The notes below the pieces were generated by a model that had not been told where the DNA came from, ran no database searches, and was given only the letters and a program-made list of their open reading frames with translations. Positions 25,493 through 34,422 of a stretch of 64,000 nucleotides of DNA are shown piece after piece. The first letter of the stretch is position 1. Every line of letters starts with the position of its first letter. The stretch comes from Rossellomorea aquimaris (GTDB lineage: Bacteria; Bacillota; Bacilli; Bacillales; Bacillaceae_B), in assembly GCF_020171925.1 (NCBI RefSeq), contig NZ_JAIVAR010000007.1, forward strand, positions 62,001 to 126,000, given 5' to 3'. Made by a program: the position numbers and the translations under genes.

Positions 25493-28414
25493 GTGAGTTG
25501 GTTTAAAAAAATCATGAATAAACTATCCGATCAGGATGAAACAACCGAAGAATATGTCGAAGAAGTAGAAGAAACAGAACCGAAATCCGAAAAAAGAGTT
25601 TTCTCAAATAACAGGGCAATCAATCATTCCAGGGAAGTCGAAGCAAGGATGACATACCAGTATCCAAAAGGGAACTTCCGTTTTCCTCTTATTTCAGATG
25701 GGGAGGAAGTAAAGGACACGCGCCCGGTAAGGAAGCGCAGAGAGCCTGAACAAGCCGAACAAAAGGACAGGCGGAAGTCCCTTCGGAATGAAGGCATGCA
25801 AATCGATCGTAAATCGAGGAAAAGCCAGCCTGAAAAACCGGTGAAAAAAGAATCAACATCAACGGATACCGTGACGAATGATAAACATAAAAAGACAAAA
25901 AAAGTGGAGAAAGGGAACAGTAGACCTTTTCGCCCGACTGAAATCCCATCACCGATCTATGGGTTTAAGGCGAGACCAGTCAAGTCCGTCAAAGAAGATG
26001 AAGTGGAATTTGAGCTGAAGGAATTTTTACATAATCGTGCACAGGCGACTGAAGAAAAAGTGGATGTCTATCCCCCTGATTTCAGTGAAGTACCAAAAAC
26101 GGAAGAACCGTTGATCCAAGCCTCCTTGGTGGGGAATGAGTTCTCGTTCACGAAGGGTGAAGAGGAAATCTCTGACAGTGGACCGGCCGGAAGGATTGAA
26201 ACATCAACAGATAGTGAAGAGGGAGTAGAAGAGGTTGAGGTGAGCATTGAATCCTCACAAGAAACATCCGGGGTAGCTGATTGGCGGGAAGAGGGTGATA
26301 CTGAATCCTCTACAATGGAAGAAACGAAGGATTCTGTTTTGGACGTGCAATTGGATTCTTCACAAAAGGAAGAGCAGCCCACTTTACCAATCGGACAAGA
26401 AAAATCCGTAGAAGAAAACGATGCTTCCCCTGAAATTCAGGGCGTTATGGAGTATAACGAACAGGGAGATACTGACGGCGATCAGCATCAATCTGATAGC
26501 AGAAATGAATGGGTAGAGAACAACACAGAGTCTCCACAAGAAGAATCAGTCGAATCGACTGTCTTGACCAAGGAAGTAGAAACGAGCCAGAAAGAAGAAG
26601 TCGATCTCCATCAGAAACAGGACCCGAGCGAGAGAGAAGCACCGAGAACCAGGAAGAGGTCGCACCTTCCGTTCAACGTCCTGATGCTGAAACAGGATAA
26701 ACGTCAGATGAATCAAAGGCAAAGGCTCTCAGGATCGCAAACAGGTAATGCCCATGATCGCTTTCAAGGATCGAAACCGACAATGCAGGCGGCGAAGGCA
26801 GATGAACATGAACAGTCTGCACCTACTGAACGAAGAGAATCTCATCCTCCTGAAGTGAAGCATGCCCCCCTAGAACCCACAGAGAGGAAGCATGACTTAC
26901 CTGAAAAAGGAATGACTGATTCGAGCCGTGATCATAAAGACATGATCCAAGGGGAAGAAGCGGCCCAGAGCTATAACGCACTAGCTTCGTCCGTAAAAAA
27001 CAAGAAGGGATATACATTCCCGGATATGGAATACCTTGTGCCTCCAGTATCCAAGAAACTGAGCAGTGATTGGCTGGATGCCCAGAAATCACTCCTGGAT
27101 GAGACGCTTCACAATTTCAATGTCAGGGCGAAGGTCGTGAATGTCACACAAGGACCATCGGTCACAAGATTCGAGGTGCAGCCGGAGCCCGGGGTGAAGG
27201 TGAACAAAATCACGAATCTTTCAGATGATATCAAGCTGAGCCTTGCTGCTAAGGATATCCGGATTGAAGCGCCGATTCCCGGAAAGCATACGATCGGGAT
27301 CGAGGTGCCGAATAAGGAAAGCCGGCCAGTCTGTATCAGCGAAGTGATCGCAAGTCCCGCCTTCCAGGAATCCAAATCTGCCCTGACGGCGGCGCTTGGC
27401 CTTGATATTTCAGGTCAGCCGATCGTGACCGACTTAAGTAAAATGCCTCACGGTCTGATTGCTGGTGCGACCGGATCTGGAAAAAGCGTGTGCATCAATT
27501 CCATCCTGGTGAGTCTTCTATATAAAGCGTCACCTGATGAGTTGAAGCTCTTATTGATTGATCCGAAGATGGTGGAACTTGCACCATACAATCGAATCCC
27601 CCATCTTGTCAGTCCTGTCATCACCGATGTCAAAGCTGCTACAGCAGCGTTGAAATGGGCCGTTGAGGAAATGGAAAAAAGATATGAATTGTTTGCTCAT
27701 ACGGGTGTGAGGGATATTAAACGCTTCAACGAATTGGCGGAGCGGAACAAACAGTATAGCGATAAGCTTCCTTACCTCGTCATTGTCATCGATGAACTGG
27801 CAGACCTCATGATGATGTCGCCTGCAGACGTGGAAGAAGCCATCTGCCGTATCGCTCAAAAGGCACGTGCATGCGGAATCCATTTGATCATCGCCACTCA
27901 GCGTCCTTCCGTTGATGTCATCACAGGTTTGATCAAGGCGAATGTACCGACAAGGGTAGCGTTCTCTGTATCATCCGGAGTCGATTCAAGAACGATCATC
28001 GATGGAAGCGGAGCCGAACGCCTGCTTGGTAAAGGGGATATGTTATTCCTTGAGAACGGATCATCCAAGCCGGTAAGGCTTCAGGGCACCTTCGTTTCCG
28101 ATGATGAAATCGATGAAATCATCAATCACGTCAGGGAGCAAAGGGAACCTGATTACATCTTTCAACAAGATGAGCTGATCAAGAAAGCGCAAGTGACTGA
28201 AGAAGAAGATGAACTGTTCCTAGAAGCGTGCGAATTTGTCATCGATCAGGGAGGAGCTTCAGCTTCGAGTCTGCAAAGAAGATTCAGGATCGGTTATAAC
28301 CGCGCGGCACGATTAATGGAAATGATGGAAAATAGCGGAGTCATTTCTGAATCAAGAGGCAGCAAGCCCAGGGATGTCCTCATATCGGAGAGTGAATTGG
28401 AGACATTGGCTTAA
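25493..28414 (+). CDS. sftA: Soluble FtsK/SpoIIIE-family DNA translocase SftA
   Basis: Pumps chromosomal DNA out of the closing septum. 973 residues from GTG 25493 (SWFKKIMNKL); the frame opens three codons earlier. There is no N-terminal membrane helix, which separates SftA from SpoIIIE. Residues about 20–520 form a very long Glu/Ser/Gln-rich, low-complexity linker. The motor follows: alpha domain (VTQGPSVTRFEVQPEPGVKV), Walker A GATGSGKS at 658–665, Walker B LVIVIDELADLMM, and TQRPSVDVITG. The C-terminal 65 residues are the gamma winged helix (FRIGYNRAARLMEMMENSGVIS) that reads polarity sequences. Monocistronic, with its own terminator. Confidence 0.95.
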   Translation: MSWFKKIMNKLSDQDETTEEYVEEVEETEPKSEKRVFSNNRAINHSREVEARMTYQYPKGNFRFPLISDGEEVKDTRPVRKRREPEQAEQKDRRKSLRNEGMQIDRKSRKSQPEKPVKKESTSTDTVTNDKHKKTKKVEKGNSRPFRPTEIPSPIYGFKARPVKSVKEDEVEFELKEFLHNRAQATEEKVDVYPPDFSEVPKTEEPLIQASLVGNEFSFTKGEEEISDSGPAGRIETSTDSEEGVEEVEVSIESSQETSGVADWREEGDTESSTMEETKDSVLDVQLDSSQKEEQPTLPIGQEKSVEENDASPEIQGVMEYNEQGDTDGDQHQSDSRNEWVENNTESPQEESVESTVLTKEVETSQKEEVDLHQKQDPSEREAPRTRKRSHLPFNVLMLKQDKRQMNQRQRLSGSQTGNAHDRFQGSKPTMQAAKADEHEQSAPTERRESHPPEVKHAPLEPTERKHDLPEKGMTDSSRDHKDMIQGEEAAQSYNALASSVKNKKGYTFPDMEYLVPPVSKKLSSDWLDAQKSLLDETLHNFNVRAKVVNVTQGPSVTRFEVQPEPGVKVNKITNLSDDIKLSLAAKDIRIEAPIPGKHTIGIEVPNKESRPVCISEVIASPAFQESKSALTAALGLDISGQPIVTDLSKMPHGLIAGATGSGKSVCINSILVSLLYKASPDELKLLLIDPKMVELAPYNRIPHLVSPVITDVKAATAALKWAVEEMEKRYELFAHTGVRDIKRFNELAERNKQYSDKLPYLVIVIDELADLMMMSPADVEEAICRIAQKARACGIHLIIATQRPSVDVITGLIKANVPTRVAFSVSSGVDSRTIIDGSGAERLLGKGDMLFLENGSSKPVRLQGTFVSDDEIDEIINHVREQREPDYIFQQDELIKKAQVTEEEDELFLEACEFVIDQGGASASSLQRRFRIGYNRAARLMEMMENSGVISESRGSKPRDVLISESELETLA

Positions 28415-28437
28415 ACTAGTACAATTATTTTTTACAT

Positions 28438-28477
28438 GGTATCCTGTTTATGACATTGATAGGATACCTGTTTTTTT
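28438..28477 (+). terminator. sftA terminator
   Basis: GGTATCCT (28438–28445) pairs with AGGATACC (28461–28468), then a T run. Confidence 0.85.
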
Positions 28478-28637
28478 AGTCTGACAGGAAGTTTGTACGA
28501 CGGATGAATGGGGTACGGGTACATACACCGTGATTGATGGTCCATACATATTCCCCAGGCATCATGAATTTGGGAAGATACTCCTGAATCAATCTTTGCA
28601 GTTTGCATGAAATAGTTGAAGTTGGATAGGTGAGAGA

Positions 28638-29285
28638 ATGCACGAGAAGGAACTCTTGGATTTGAGCCGGTACCGGCGAAAAAAACAGCAAATCGCCCAA
28701 AGGCAAATGGACGAATTATACCGGCATGCCCTTGACTACGCATTGAAGGAAACGAATATACGTGAAAAGGTCAGAGCCAAGATGATATTCGCCAAACGCT
28801 TTCAATTAAAGGAACCACCACTTCTGTCACAAGAGCAAGAAAATGTGTTCCTGCAATGGTATCTTCTGGATTATAAGACGATCAACGGGCAGACAGTATG
28901 CTTTCAATTCCTTCAATCGACGAAGCTGAGTGAACCATTGAGGATGATGGGGGCCCTTCTTTTGACCGCGGCACCCGAACCAATCATCATCACCGACTGT
29001 CTTTCAGGGGATAATGCCGTCGTGATCAAGGGAGAAAGCATCATCCATGGCAAGGAAGAAGAGCTCAGAGGCAGCCTGGATTGTGGAGCAATCAAGAAAG
29101 GATCCATCTATTTCGTAAGGAAAGTCCCTCTTGTGACGGATCAGTGGATCATAGGTCCTGTATTTGAAGCCACTAACTGCGATGCAGCGGTGTCAATCAG
29201 GCGTCATTTCCGTCAAAAGAATCAGGAAAAAGGAGTATTATGGAGAGCGTTCCTTAAAGAAGAAGCTCCGTTATACATCCTTTAG
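28638..29285 (+). CDS. Hypothetical protein between sftA and murC
   Basis: 215 residues. ATG 28638 has GGTGAGAG upstream. The N-terminus is basic and helical (DLSRYRRKKQQIAQRQMDELYRHALDYALKE). The rest is a globular, beta-rich region (PIIITDCLSGDNAVVIKGESI, KGSIYFVRKVPLVTDQWIIGPVFEA). No signal or membrane helix and no motif I recognise. The region just upstream (28478–28637) carries only the promoter area. The place next to sftA and murC suggests a cell-cycle or envelope context, but this is inference. Confidence 0.7.
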   Translation: MHEKELLDLSRYRRKKQQIAQRQMDELYRHALDYALKETNIREKVRAKMIFAKRFQLKEPPLLSQEQENVFLQWYLLDYKTINGQTVCFQFLQSTKLSEPLRMMGALLLTAAPEPIIITDCLSGDNAVVIKGESIIHGKEEELRGSLDCGAIKKGSIYFVRKVPLVTDQWIIGPVFEATNCDAAVSIRRHFRQKNQEKGVLWRAFLKEEAPLYIL

Positions 29286-29514
29286 GGCATTAGCTGTCCA
29301 TTCATGGTCAGCGCCGATAAAAAGTGATATAATGTTCAAGTTGAAAGATTTATGTTACCGTATCATAGGTTGTCAGAGCATACGTATACTTCTTTCATAA
29401 CCCATATTGTTTGGGGCGATGAAGAACATGACCTGCTGATCGAATTTCACGGATAGCAAAAATAATATACATTTCATATAATGCTTTAGATTGATGATTG
29501 TTGGAGGTTCTATT

Positions 29515-30831
29515 ATGACTATATATCATTTCGTAGGAATCAAGGGATCGGGTATGAGTGCCCTTGCCCAAATACTCCACGATATGGACTACGAGGTCCA
29601 AGGATCTGATGTAGAAAAATACTTCTTTACGCAAAAGTCTCTAGATGAATCAAATATAAAAATCCTACCTTTCCAAAAAGAGAACATCGGAGGGGATATG
29701 CACGTGATCGCAGGGAATGCATTTCCTGACACACATGAAGAAATTGAAGCAGCGGTGGAACAGGGTGTACCAATCACAAGGTATCATAAGTTCCTTGGTG
29801 ACTTCATGCAGAAATTCACAAGCGTGGCGGTTACGGGTGCACATGGTAAAACGTCTACGACCGGACTCCTTGCCCATGTAATAAGCGGTGCCAAACCGAC
29901 ATCCTATCTGATCGGGGATGGAACAGGAAAAGGGGAAGTAGATGCTCAATATTTCGTATTTGAAGCTTGCGAATATCGACGTCATTTCTTATCGTACTAT
30001 CCTGACTATGCCATCATGACGAACATAGATTTCGATCACCCTGATTATTTCGCCAATGTCGATGATGTATTCTCTGCATTCCAGGAGATGGCCATGCAGG
30101 TGAAAAAAGGAATCATTGCGTGCGGTGATGACGAGCAATTGCAAAAAATCCAGGCTCAGGTTCCGGTCGTCTTTTATGGTTTTGCTGAAGAGAACGACTT
30201 TCAGGCACGAAATGTGAATCGTGACCGCGAAGGTACTTCCTTCGACGTGTTTGTCCGGAATGAATTCTATGCAAGCTTTAAGATCCCTACATTCGGTGAT
30301 CATAACATCTTGAATGCGCTATCCGTCATCGCGATCTGCCACTATGAAGAGTTGGATACGGCAGTGGTCCAGGAGCGGTTAAGCAGCTTCAAGGGAGTGA
30401 AGCGCCGTTTCTCGGAAAAAGAACTGGGGTCTCAAATCCTGATTGATGATTATGCCCATCATCCAACTGAAATTAAAGCGACTGTTGATTCTGCAAGACA
30501 GAAATATCCGGATCGGGATATCATCGCCGTCTTCCAGCCGCACACGTTCACACGAACGCAAACATTCCTGACCGAATTCGCTGAAAGCCTTGATATGGCT
30601 GATAAAGTGTACTTATGCGAGATTTTCGGGTCAGCCCGTGAAAATCATGGGAAGCTCTCGATTAACGATCTTCAAAGCAAAATCGAAGGATCGGAAATCA
30701 TTGACGAAAACGACACCACCCCTCTATTGGATCATGAGAACAGCGTCCTGATCTTCATGGGAGCGGGCGATGTCCAAAAGTTCCAGGAAGCCTATGAAAC
30801 GACGCTCAAAGAGAAGTTAGAAGAAAACTGA
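29515..30831 (+). CDS. murC: UDP-N-acetylmuramate–L-alanine ligase
   Basis: ATP-dependent cytoplasmic addition of L-alanine to UDP-MurNAc, the first amino-acid step of peptidoglycan synthesis. N-terminal Rossmann domain [14 protein letters not shown] binds UDP-MurNAc. The ATP loop [10 protein letters not shown] lies at 108–117, the Mur ligase central domain has [31 protein letters not shown], and the C-terminal domain has [11 protein letters not shown]. 438 residues. ATG 29515 follows TGGAGGTTCT; the frame opens eight codons upstream. Confidence 0.95.
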   Translation: MTIYHFVGIKGSGMSALAQILHDMDYEVQGSDVEKYFFTQKSLDESNIKILPFQKENIGGDMHVIAGNAFPDTHEEIEAAVEQGVPITRYHKFLGDFMQKFTSVAVTGAHGKTSTTGLLAHVISGAKPTSYLIGDGTGKGEVDAQYFVFEACEYRRHFLSYYPDYAIMTNIDFDHPDYFANVDDVFSAFQEMAMQVKKGIIACGDDEQLQKIQAQVPVVFYGFAEENDFQARNVNRDREGTSFDVFVRNEFYASFKIPTFGDHNILNALSVIAICHYEELDTAVVQERLSSFKGVKRRFSEKELGSQILIDDYAHHPTEIKATVDSARQKYPDRDIIAVFQPHTFTRTQTFLTEFAESLDMADKVYLCEIFGSARENHGKLSINDLQSKIEGSEIIDENDTTPLLDHENSVLIFMGAGDVQKFQEAYETTLKEKLEEN

Positions 30832-30859
30832 ACGTAGGTTGAATAATTGGTTAATTAGA

Positions 30860-30903
30860 AAGGCCCGTTCCTAAGGTGCGTCATAGCACCAGGGACGGGC
30901 CTT
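30860..30903. terminator. Bidirectional terminator murC/aminopeptidase
   Basis: AAGGCCCGT (30860–30868) pairs with ACGGGCCTT (30895–30903), with an inner GGTGC/GCACC stem, between convergent genes. Confidence 0.85.
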
Positions 30904-30909
30904 CATTTA

Positions 30910-32025
30910 TTATTTCAGATTTTCGGGATTCAACACTTGGAGTTCCGGAAGCACAAATCGTCCGTCTTTGCGGATCAGGACATCATCAAAGTAGATTTCC
31001 CCTCCACCGTATTCAGGTCTTTGGATCATGACCATGTCCCAGTGGATATTGGAGTGATTTCCATTGTACGCATCTTCGTAGCATTCACCTGGCGTGAAGT
31101 GAAAGCTTCCGTCGATCTTTTCATCGAAGAGGATATCCTGCATCGGATGTTGGATGTAAGGATTCACCCCGATGGCAAATTCACCGACGTATCTTGCTCC
31201 TTCATCTGTATCAAAGATCTTATTGATTCTGTCCGTATCATTGGCTGTTGCTTCCACAATCTTGCCATCCCTGAATGTAAGCTTGACATTCTCGAAAGTG
31301 AACCCATTATACGGGGACGGTGTATTGTAGGAGATCGTGCCATTCACGGAATCCTTGACAGGAGCAGAGTATACCTCTCCATCAGGAATATTCAGGCGTC
31401 CTGCACATTTCACGGCAGGAATATCTTTGATGGAGAATGTCAGGTCTGTCCCCTCTCCTACGAGGCGGACCTTATCCGTATTATTCATAAGCTCCACAAG
31501 ATTGTCCATTGCCTTGTCCATTTTACTGTAATCAAGGTTGCAGACATTGAAGTAGAAATCTTCAAATGCTTCTGTGCTCATTTTTGCAAGTTGGGCCATT
31601 GAGGCGTTAGGGTAGCGGAGCACGACCCATTTCTTTTTTGGTACGCGGATTTCCCTATGTACTTTCTTGCCGATCGTGTTACCATGAATTTTCATTTTTT
31701 CATCAGGAACGTCCGACTGCTCATTGATGTTGTCACCGGAACGCAGTCCGATATACGCATCCATTCCGTTCATGACATTGGCTTCGAATTCTGCCATCAT
31801 GTTATACTGTTCTTCCTGTGCACCCATGAGGAGCGCCCTGTCGACCGAATGATCCTTGATGGATACGAATGGATACCCGCCTGCTTCATAAGCTTCTTTC
31901 ACGAGAGCCGTGACCAGTTCACGCTGCAATCCGAAATTTTCGATGAGGACCTTTTCACCTGGCTGTAACTGAACAGAATAGTTGATCAGGTTGCGAGCCA
32001 ATTTTTCAATGCGTGGATCTTTCAT
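30910..32025 (-). CDS. M29 family metal-dependent aminopeptidase
   Basis: Thermophilic-aminopeptidase (M29) family, like AmpS/AmpT: removes N-terminal residues using two metal ions. The family elements are GEGTDLTFSIKD, NIPDGEVYSAPV with a metal Glu, GEFAIGVNP, and the region HSNIHWDMVM with metal His/Asp near the C-terminus. 371 residues, slightly shorter than the 410 of AmpS. ATG 32025 follows AAAGGGGGTAA. It lies between murC and ytxG, where B. subtilis has no such gene as far as I recall. Single gene. Confidence 0.88.
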   Translation of the reverse strand: MKDPRIEKLARNLINYSVQLQPGEKVLIENFGLQRELVTALVKEAYEAGGYPFVSIKDHSVDRALLMGAQEEQYNMMAEFEANVMNGMDAYIGLRSGDNINEQSDVPDEKMKIHGNTIGKKVHREIRVPKKKWVVLRYPNASMAQLAKMSTEAFEDFYFNVCNLDYSKMDKAMDNLVELMNNTDKVRLVGEGTDLTFSIKDIPAVKCAGRLNIPDGEVYSAPVKDSVNGTISYNTPSPYNGFTFENVKLTFRDGKIVEATANDTDRINKIFDTDEGARYVGEFAIGVNPYIQHPMQDILFDEKIDGSFHFTPGECYEDAYNGNHSNIHWDMVMIQRPEYGGGEIYFDDVLIRKDGRFVLPELQVLNPENLK

Positions 32026-32140
32026 TTTATTACCCCCTTTAACGTTTCAACCTATATTGTACCCTAAATTTTACTGGGATGATAAATAAGAAAACATGAA
32101 AAGATAAAAAAGTATTTTTTTAAAACAGGCAGGAATTCGC

Positions 32141-32168
32141 TTGCTGGAAGAAGAAATCCTACTATAAT
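32141..32168 (+). promoter_or_regulatory. Probable SigA promoter of ytxG
   Basis: TTGCTG (32141–32146), 16-base spacer, TATAAT (32163–32168). Confidence 0.5.
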
Positions 32169-32194
32169 GTTTTATTTGTGTAAGGGGTGGGTAA
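32169..32194 (+). promoter_or_regulatory. Probable SigB (general stress) promoter of ytxG
   Basis: GTTTTA (32169–32174), 14-base spacer, GGGTAA (32189–32194), matching GTTT-N13/15-GGGWAW. The ytxG operon is a known SigB target in B. subtilis. Confidence 0.65.
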
Positions 32195-32222
32195 AGAATT
32201 TTTATACATGGAGGTGTACGAT

Positions 32223-32738
32223 ATGGAAATAATTCTTTATCTAAGTGTAGCGGTAATCGCAATTGCATTTTTCATTTTAGTTATCAGCGTGATGAAAACC
32301 TTGAAATCACTGGGCTCTACACTCGATAGTGTGTCATCGACCTTGAATGGTCTCGAATCCCAGCTTCAAGGAGTAACAAAGGAATCTACTGAATTACTAC
32401 ATAAAACGAATCTGTTAGCGGAGGACATCCAACGGAAATCCGAAGATCTCAACACCGTGGTTTATGCAGTAAAAGATGTAGGCCATTCCATTCAAAGCCT
32501 AAACAATTCGGTGAAGAAAGTCAGCACATCCATCTCGACTGAACTCGAGAGGAACCAGGGGAAGATTTCCCAGGTTGTTGGATGGGGGAATGCCTTTATC
32601 GAACTGAAGGACAAATGGAAGCAAAAAAAGGAACAACAGCCGAATCTCCATGATAAAGCTGTTCATAAAAAACCCACACCTGAAGATGTTCAAACTCAAG
32701 AAAAATTGGTTACAAGAGCAAGATCTTATAACAATTAG
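32223..32738 (+). CDS. ytxG: General stress protein YtxG (DUF948)
   Basis: 171 residues from ATG 32223 with GGAGGTG upstream. N-terminal transmembrane helix (about 2–23, [20 protein letters not shown]), then a long coiled coil with periodic Ser/Leu ([22 protein letters not shown]) of the DUF948 type. The C-terminal tail is basic. Membrane-tethered; molecular role unknown. Followed 17 bases later by ytxH. The SigB-like promoter fits stress induction. Confidence 0.9.
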   Translation: MEIILYLSVAVIAIAFFILVISVMKTLKSLGSTLDSVSSTLNGLESQLQGVTKESTELLHKTNLLAEDIQRKSEDLNTVVYAVKDVGHSIQSLNNSVKKVSTSISTELERNQGKISQVVGWGNAFIELKDKWKQKKEQQPNLHDKAVHKKPTPEDVQTQEKLVTRARSYNN

Positions 32739-32755
32739 GAGAGGGGAAATATCAA

Positions 32756-33229
32756 ATGACACAACAAAACCAAACTCAAAACCAGCAAGCAACTGACAGC
32801 AACAACATCAACTCAAAGGATTTCATGATCGGAACACTGATCGGGGGGATTGTAGGTGCTGCCACAGCATTATTACTTGCACCTAAGTCAGGTAAGGATC
32901 TTCGAAACGACCTAAACGAGCAGGCAATTGTCATTAAGGAAAAATCAGGTCAGTGGAAGGATACGGCGGTTGAAAAGAGCAACGAATTAGCAGCCGTAGC
33001 GAAAGAAAAGTCTGCAGCATTCTCAAAGACGGTACAGGAACAATCCAATACAGTGAAAGACAAGTTCAAGTCATACCGAACGAAGGGCGAAACGGAAGCT
33101 GTGAATGAAGAGCTTGAGGGAGTGGCTGTTGGAGACGCGACCCCTGCCCAGGAAACAGATGATCTCAATCAAAAGCTTGAGGAAACAAAAAAAGCATTTG
33201 ATGAGACTGAAAAGACATACAATCAATAA
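32756..33229 (+). CDS. ytxH: General stress protein YtxH
   Basis: 157 residues. A short polar N-terminus is followed by the YtxH-family glycine-zipper helix (IGTLIGGIVGAATALLLAPKSGKDLR, about residues 27–52), then a long charged helical region with Ala/Lys/Glu repeats (EKSNELAAVAKEKSAAFSK). AGGAGAGGGG upstream of ATG 32756. In an operon with ytxG; a terminator separates it from ytxJ. Role unknown; probably structural in the membrane under stress. Confidence 0.9.
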   Translation: MTQQNQTQNQQATDSNNINSKDFMIGTLIGGIVGAATALLLAPKSGKDLRNDLNEQAIVIKEKSGQWKDTAVEKSNELAAVAKEKSAAFSKTVQEQSNTVKDKFKSYRTKGETEAVNEELEGVAVGDATPAQETDDLNQKLEETKKAFDETEKTYNQ

Positions 33230-33243
33230 TAGTTGTAGGGAAG

Positions 33244-33279
33244 AGCGGTGAAGTGATATGATTACTTCACCGCTTTTTT
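33244..33279 (+). terminator. Terminator between ytxH and ytxJ
   Basis: AGCGGTGAAGT (33244–33254) pairs with ACTTCACCGCT (33263–33273), then six Ts. It should reduce read-through into ytxJ. Confidence 0.85.
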
Positions 33280-33340
33280 GTACACGCTATTTTTGACAGC
33301 GTTCCTTAGAAGGATCGTGCTAGAAAGGATGAACATAGAG

Positions 33341-33655
33341 ATGCAAAAAATCGAAACGGTTCAACAATTTGAACAGCTGGCTGAGACGAAGCCGCGCTTC
33401 TTCTTGATGAAGCACAGCCTTACATGTCCGATCAGTTCAAACGCGTTCAATGATTATCAGGCGTTTCTCAACAATAATAGGGAGGAAGATGGCTTTTATC
33501 TGGCCGTACAGGAATCAAGGGAACTTTCAAACCATATTGCCGAAAAGTACGGGATCAAGCATGAATCCCCCCAAGCGTTCCTCTTCATCGACGGTAAACC
33601 AGGCTGGAACGCCTCCCACTGGAACATCACCGAAAAGGAACTAAGCAAACTATAA
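33341..33655 (+). CDS. ytxJ: YtxJ, bacillithiol-linked monothiol redoxin
   Basis: 104-residue thioredoxin-like protein with a single active-site cysteine, Cys29 in KHSLTCPIS; the family is annotated as a bacillithiol-system redox protein that removes bacillithiol from modified proteins. GIKHESPQAFLFIDGKPGW holds the cis-proline loop. ATG 33341 is chosen because AAGGA precedes it; ATG 33329 is in frame but sits on the ribosome site. General-stress neighbours (ytxG, ytxH) upstream. Confidence 0.85.
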   Translation: MQKIETVQQFEQLAETKPRFFLMKHSLTCPISSNAFNDYQAFLNNNREEDGFYLAVQESRELSNHIAEKYGIKHESPQAFLFIDGKPGWNASHWNITEKELSKL

Positions 33656-33686
33656 AAAGAATCTGCATACGCAGGTTCTTTTTTTA
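33654..33686 (+). terminator. ytxJ terminator
   Basis: AAAAAGAATCTGC pairs with GCAGGTTCTTTTT over a four-base loop, then Ts. Confidence 0.8.
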
Positions 33687-33746
33687 TGTAATAGCCTCAG
33701 TGTCATTGTATAAATGTCGGTAATAATAGGAATTTCCACAATAAAA

Positions 33747-33771
33747 GTTTATTTGCATCTGGACGGGGAAT
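33747..33771 (+). promoter_or_regulatory. Probable SigB promoter of the YtxH-like gene
   Basis: GTTTAT (33747–33752), 13-base spacer, GGGAAT (33766–33771), about 48 bases before the ATG. Confidence 0.55.
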
Positions 33772-33818
33772 TAAACGTAATAACAAATCCAACACATAAC
33801 ATAGGAGGATCAATTTAA

Positions 33819-34385
33819 ATGGTACAATCATACCAAAATAGAATGACTGAATCGAACACTGGTAATCAAATTCCTACCGTAAAGGAAAAGAGAAGCGGTA
33901 AGCTAGTGAAAGGTATCGTAGTCGGCGCAGTCGTCGGCGGTGCGGTCGCCATGCTGGATAAAAACACAAGAAAAAAGGTCACCAATGGTACATCTTCAAT
34001 GAAAGACTCGACGATGGACATGGTTTCAAAAGTGAAGGAGAACCCTTCAGGAGTAGTGAATGATTGGCAAGATCGAATCAAGTCGGCTTCTTCTGTATTG
34101 AAGGAAGCAATCAATGATGCACAAAAGCTATATGAAAAAGTGAACGGCGAAGTCATCGACCAGGTAAATCAAGTAAAAGATGACTCGACTGATGTTATCG
34201 CGACGACAAAAGAAGCGGCAGAAGATCTAAAGGAAATTGGAAGTAAAGTAAAAGAAGCGGGGGAAGAAGTGACATCGGAATCATCCGAAACATCTTCCGT
34301 ATCAACGTCCATCCCCTCATCGGACTCAACCAACGTCCACAGCACGAATAAACCGAGCAGCATCCCTGGACAGGTTGGATCATAA
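33819..34385 (+). CDS. YtxH-like stress protein with Ser-rich tail
   Basis: 188 residues. ATG 33819 has AGGAGGAT upstream. A polar head is followed by a glycine-rich hydrophobic helix (LVKGIVVGAVVGGAVAML, about 29–46) of YtxH/GvpT type, then long amphipathic helices with Lys/Asp/Val repeats (SSMKDSTMDMVSKVKENPSG, DQVNQVKDDSTDVIATTKEA). The C-terminal 45 residues are Ser/Thr/Pro-rich and probably disordered. The SigB-like promoter and its place beside ytxGHJ point to a general-stress role. Not a copy of ytxH itself. Confidence 0.75.
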   Translation: MVQSYQNRMTESNTGNQIPTVKEKRSGKLVKGIVVGAVVGGAVAMLDKNTRKKVTNGTSSMKDSTMDMVSKVKENPSGVVNDWQDRIKSASSVLKEAINDAQKLYEKVNGEVIDQVNQVKDDSTDVIATTKEAAEDLKEIGSKVKEAGEEVTSESSETSSVSTSIPSSDSTNVHSTNKPSSIPGQVGS

Positions 34386-34414
34386 AAAAACTGGCTTTTA
34401 CGCCAGTTTTTTTT
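34384..34414. terminator. Terminator after the YtxH-like gene, facing the FtsA-like gene
   Basis: AAAAAACTGGC pairs with GCCAGTTTTTT over a six-base loop, flanked by A and T runs. Convergent genes on both sides. Confidence 0.85.
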
Positions 34415-34422
34415 ATTCTTTC

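Noticed and set aside
30937..31602. A 221-residue plus-strand open frame inside the M29 aminopeptidase gene
   Set aside because: Antisense to a clear enzyme gene with good codon pattern; no ribosome site.
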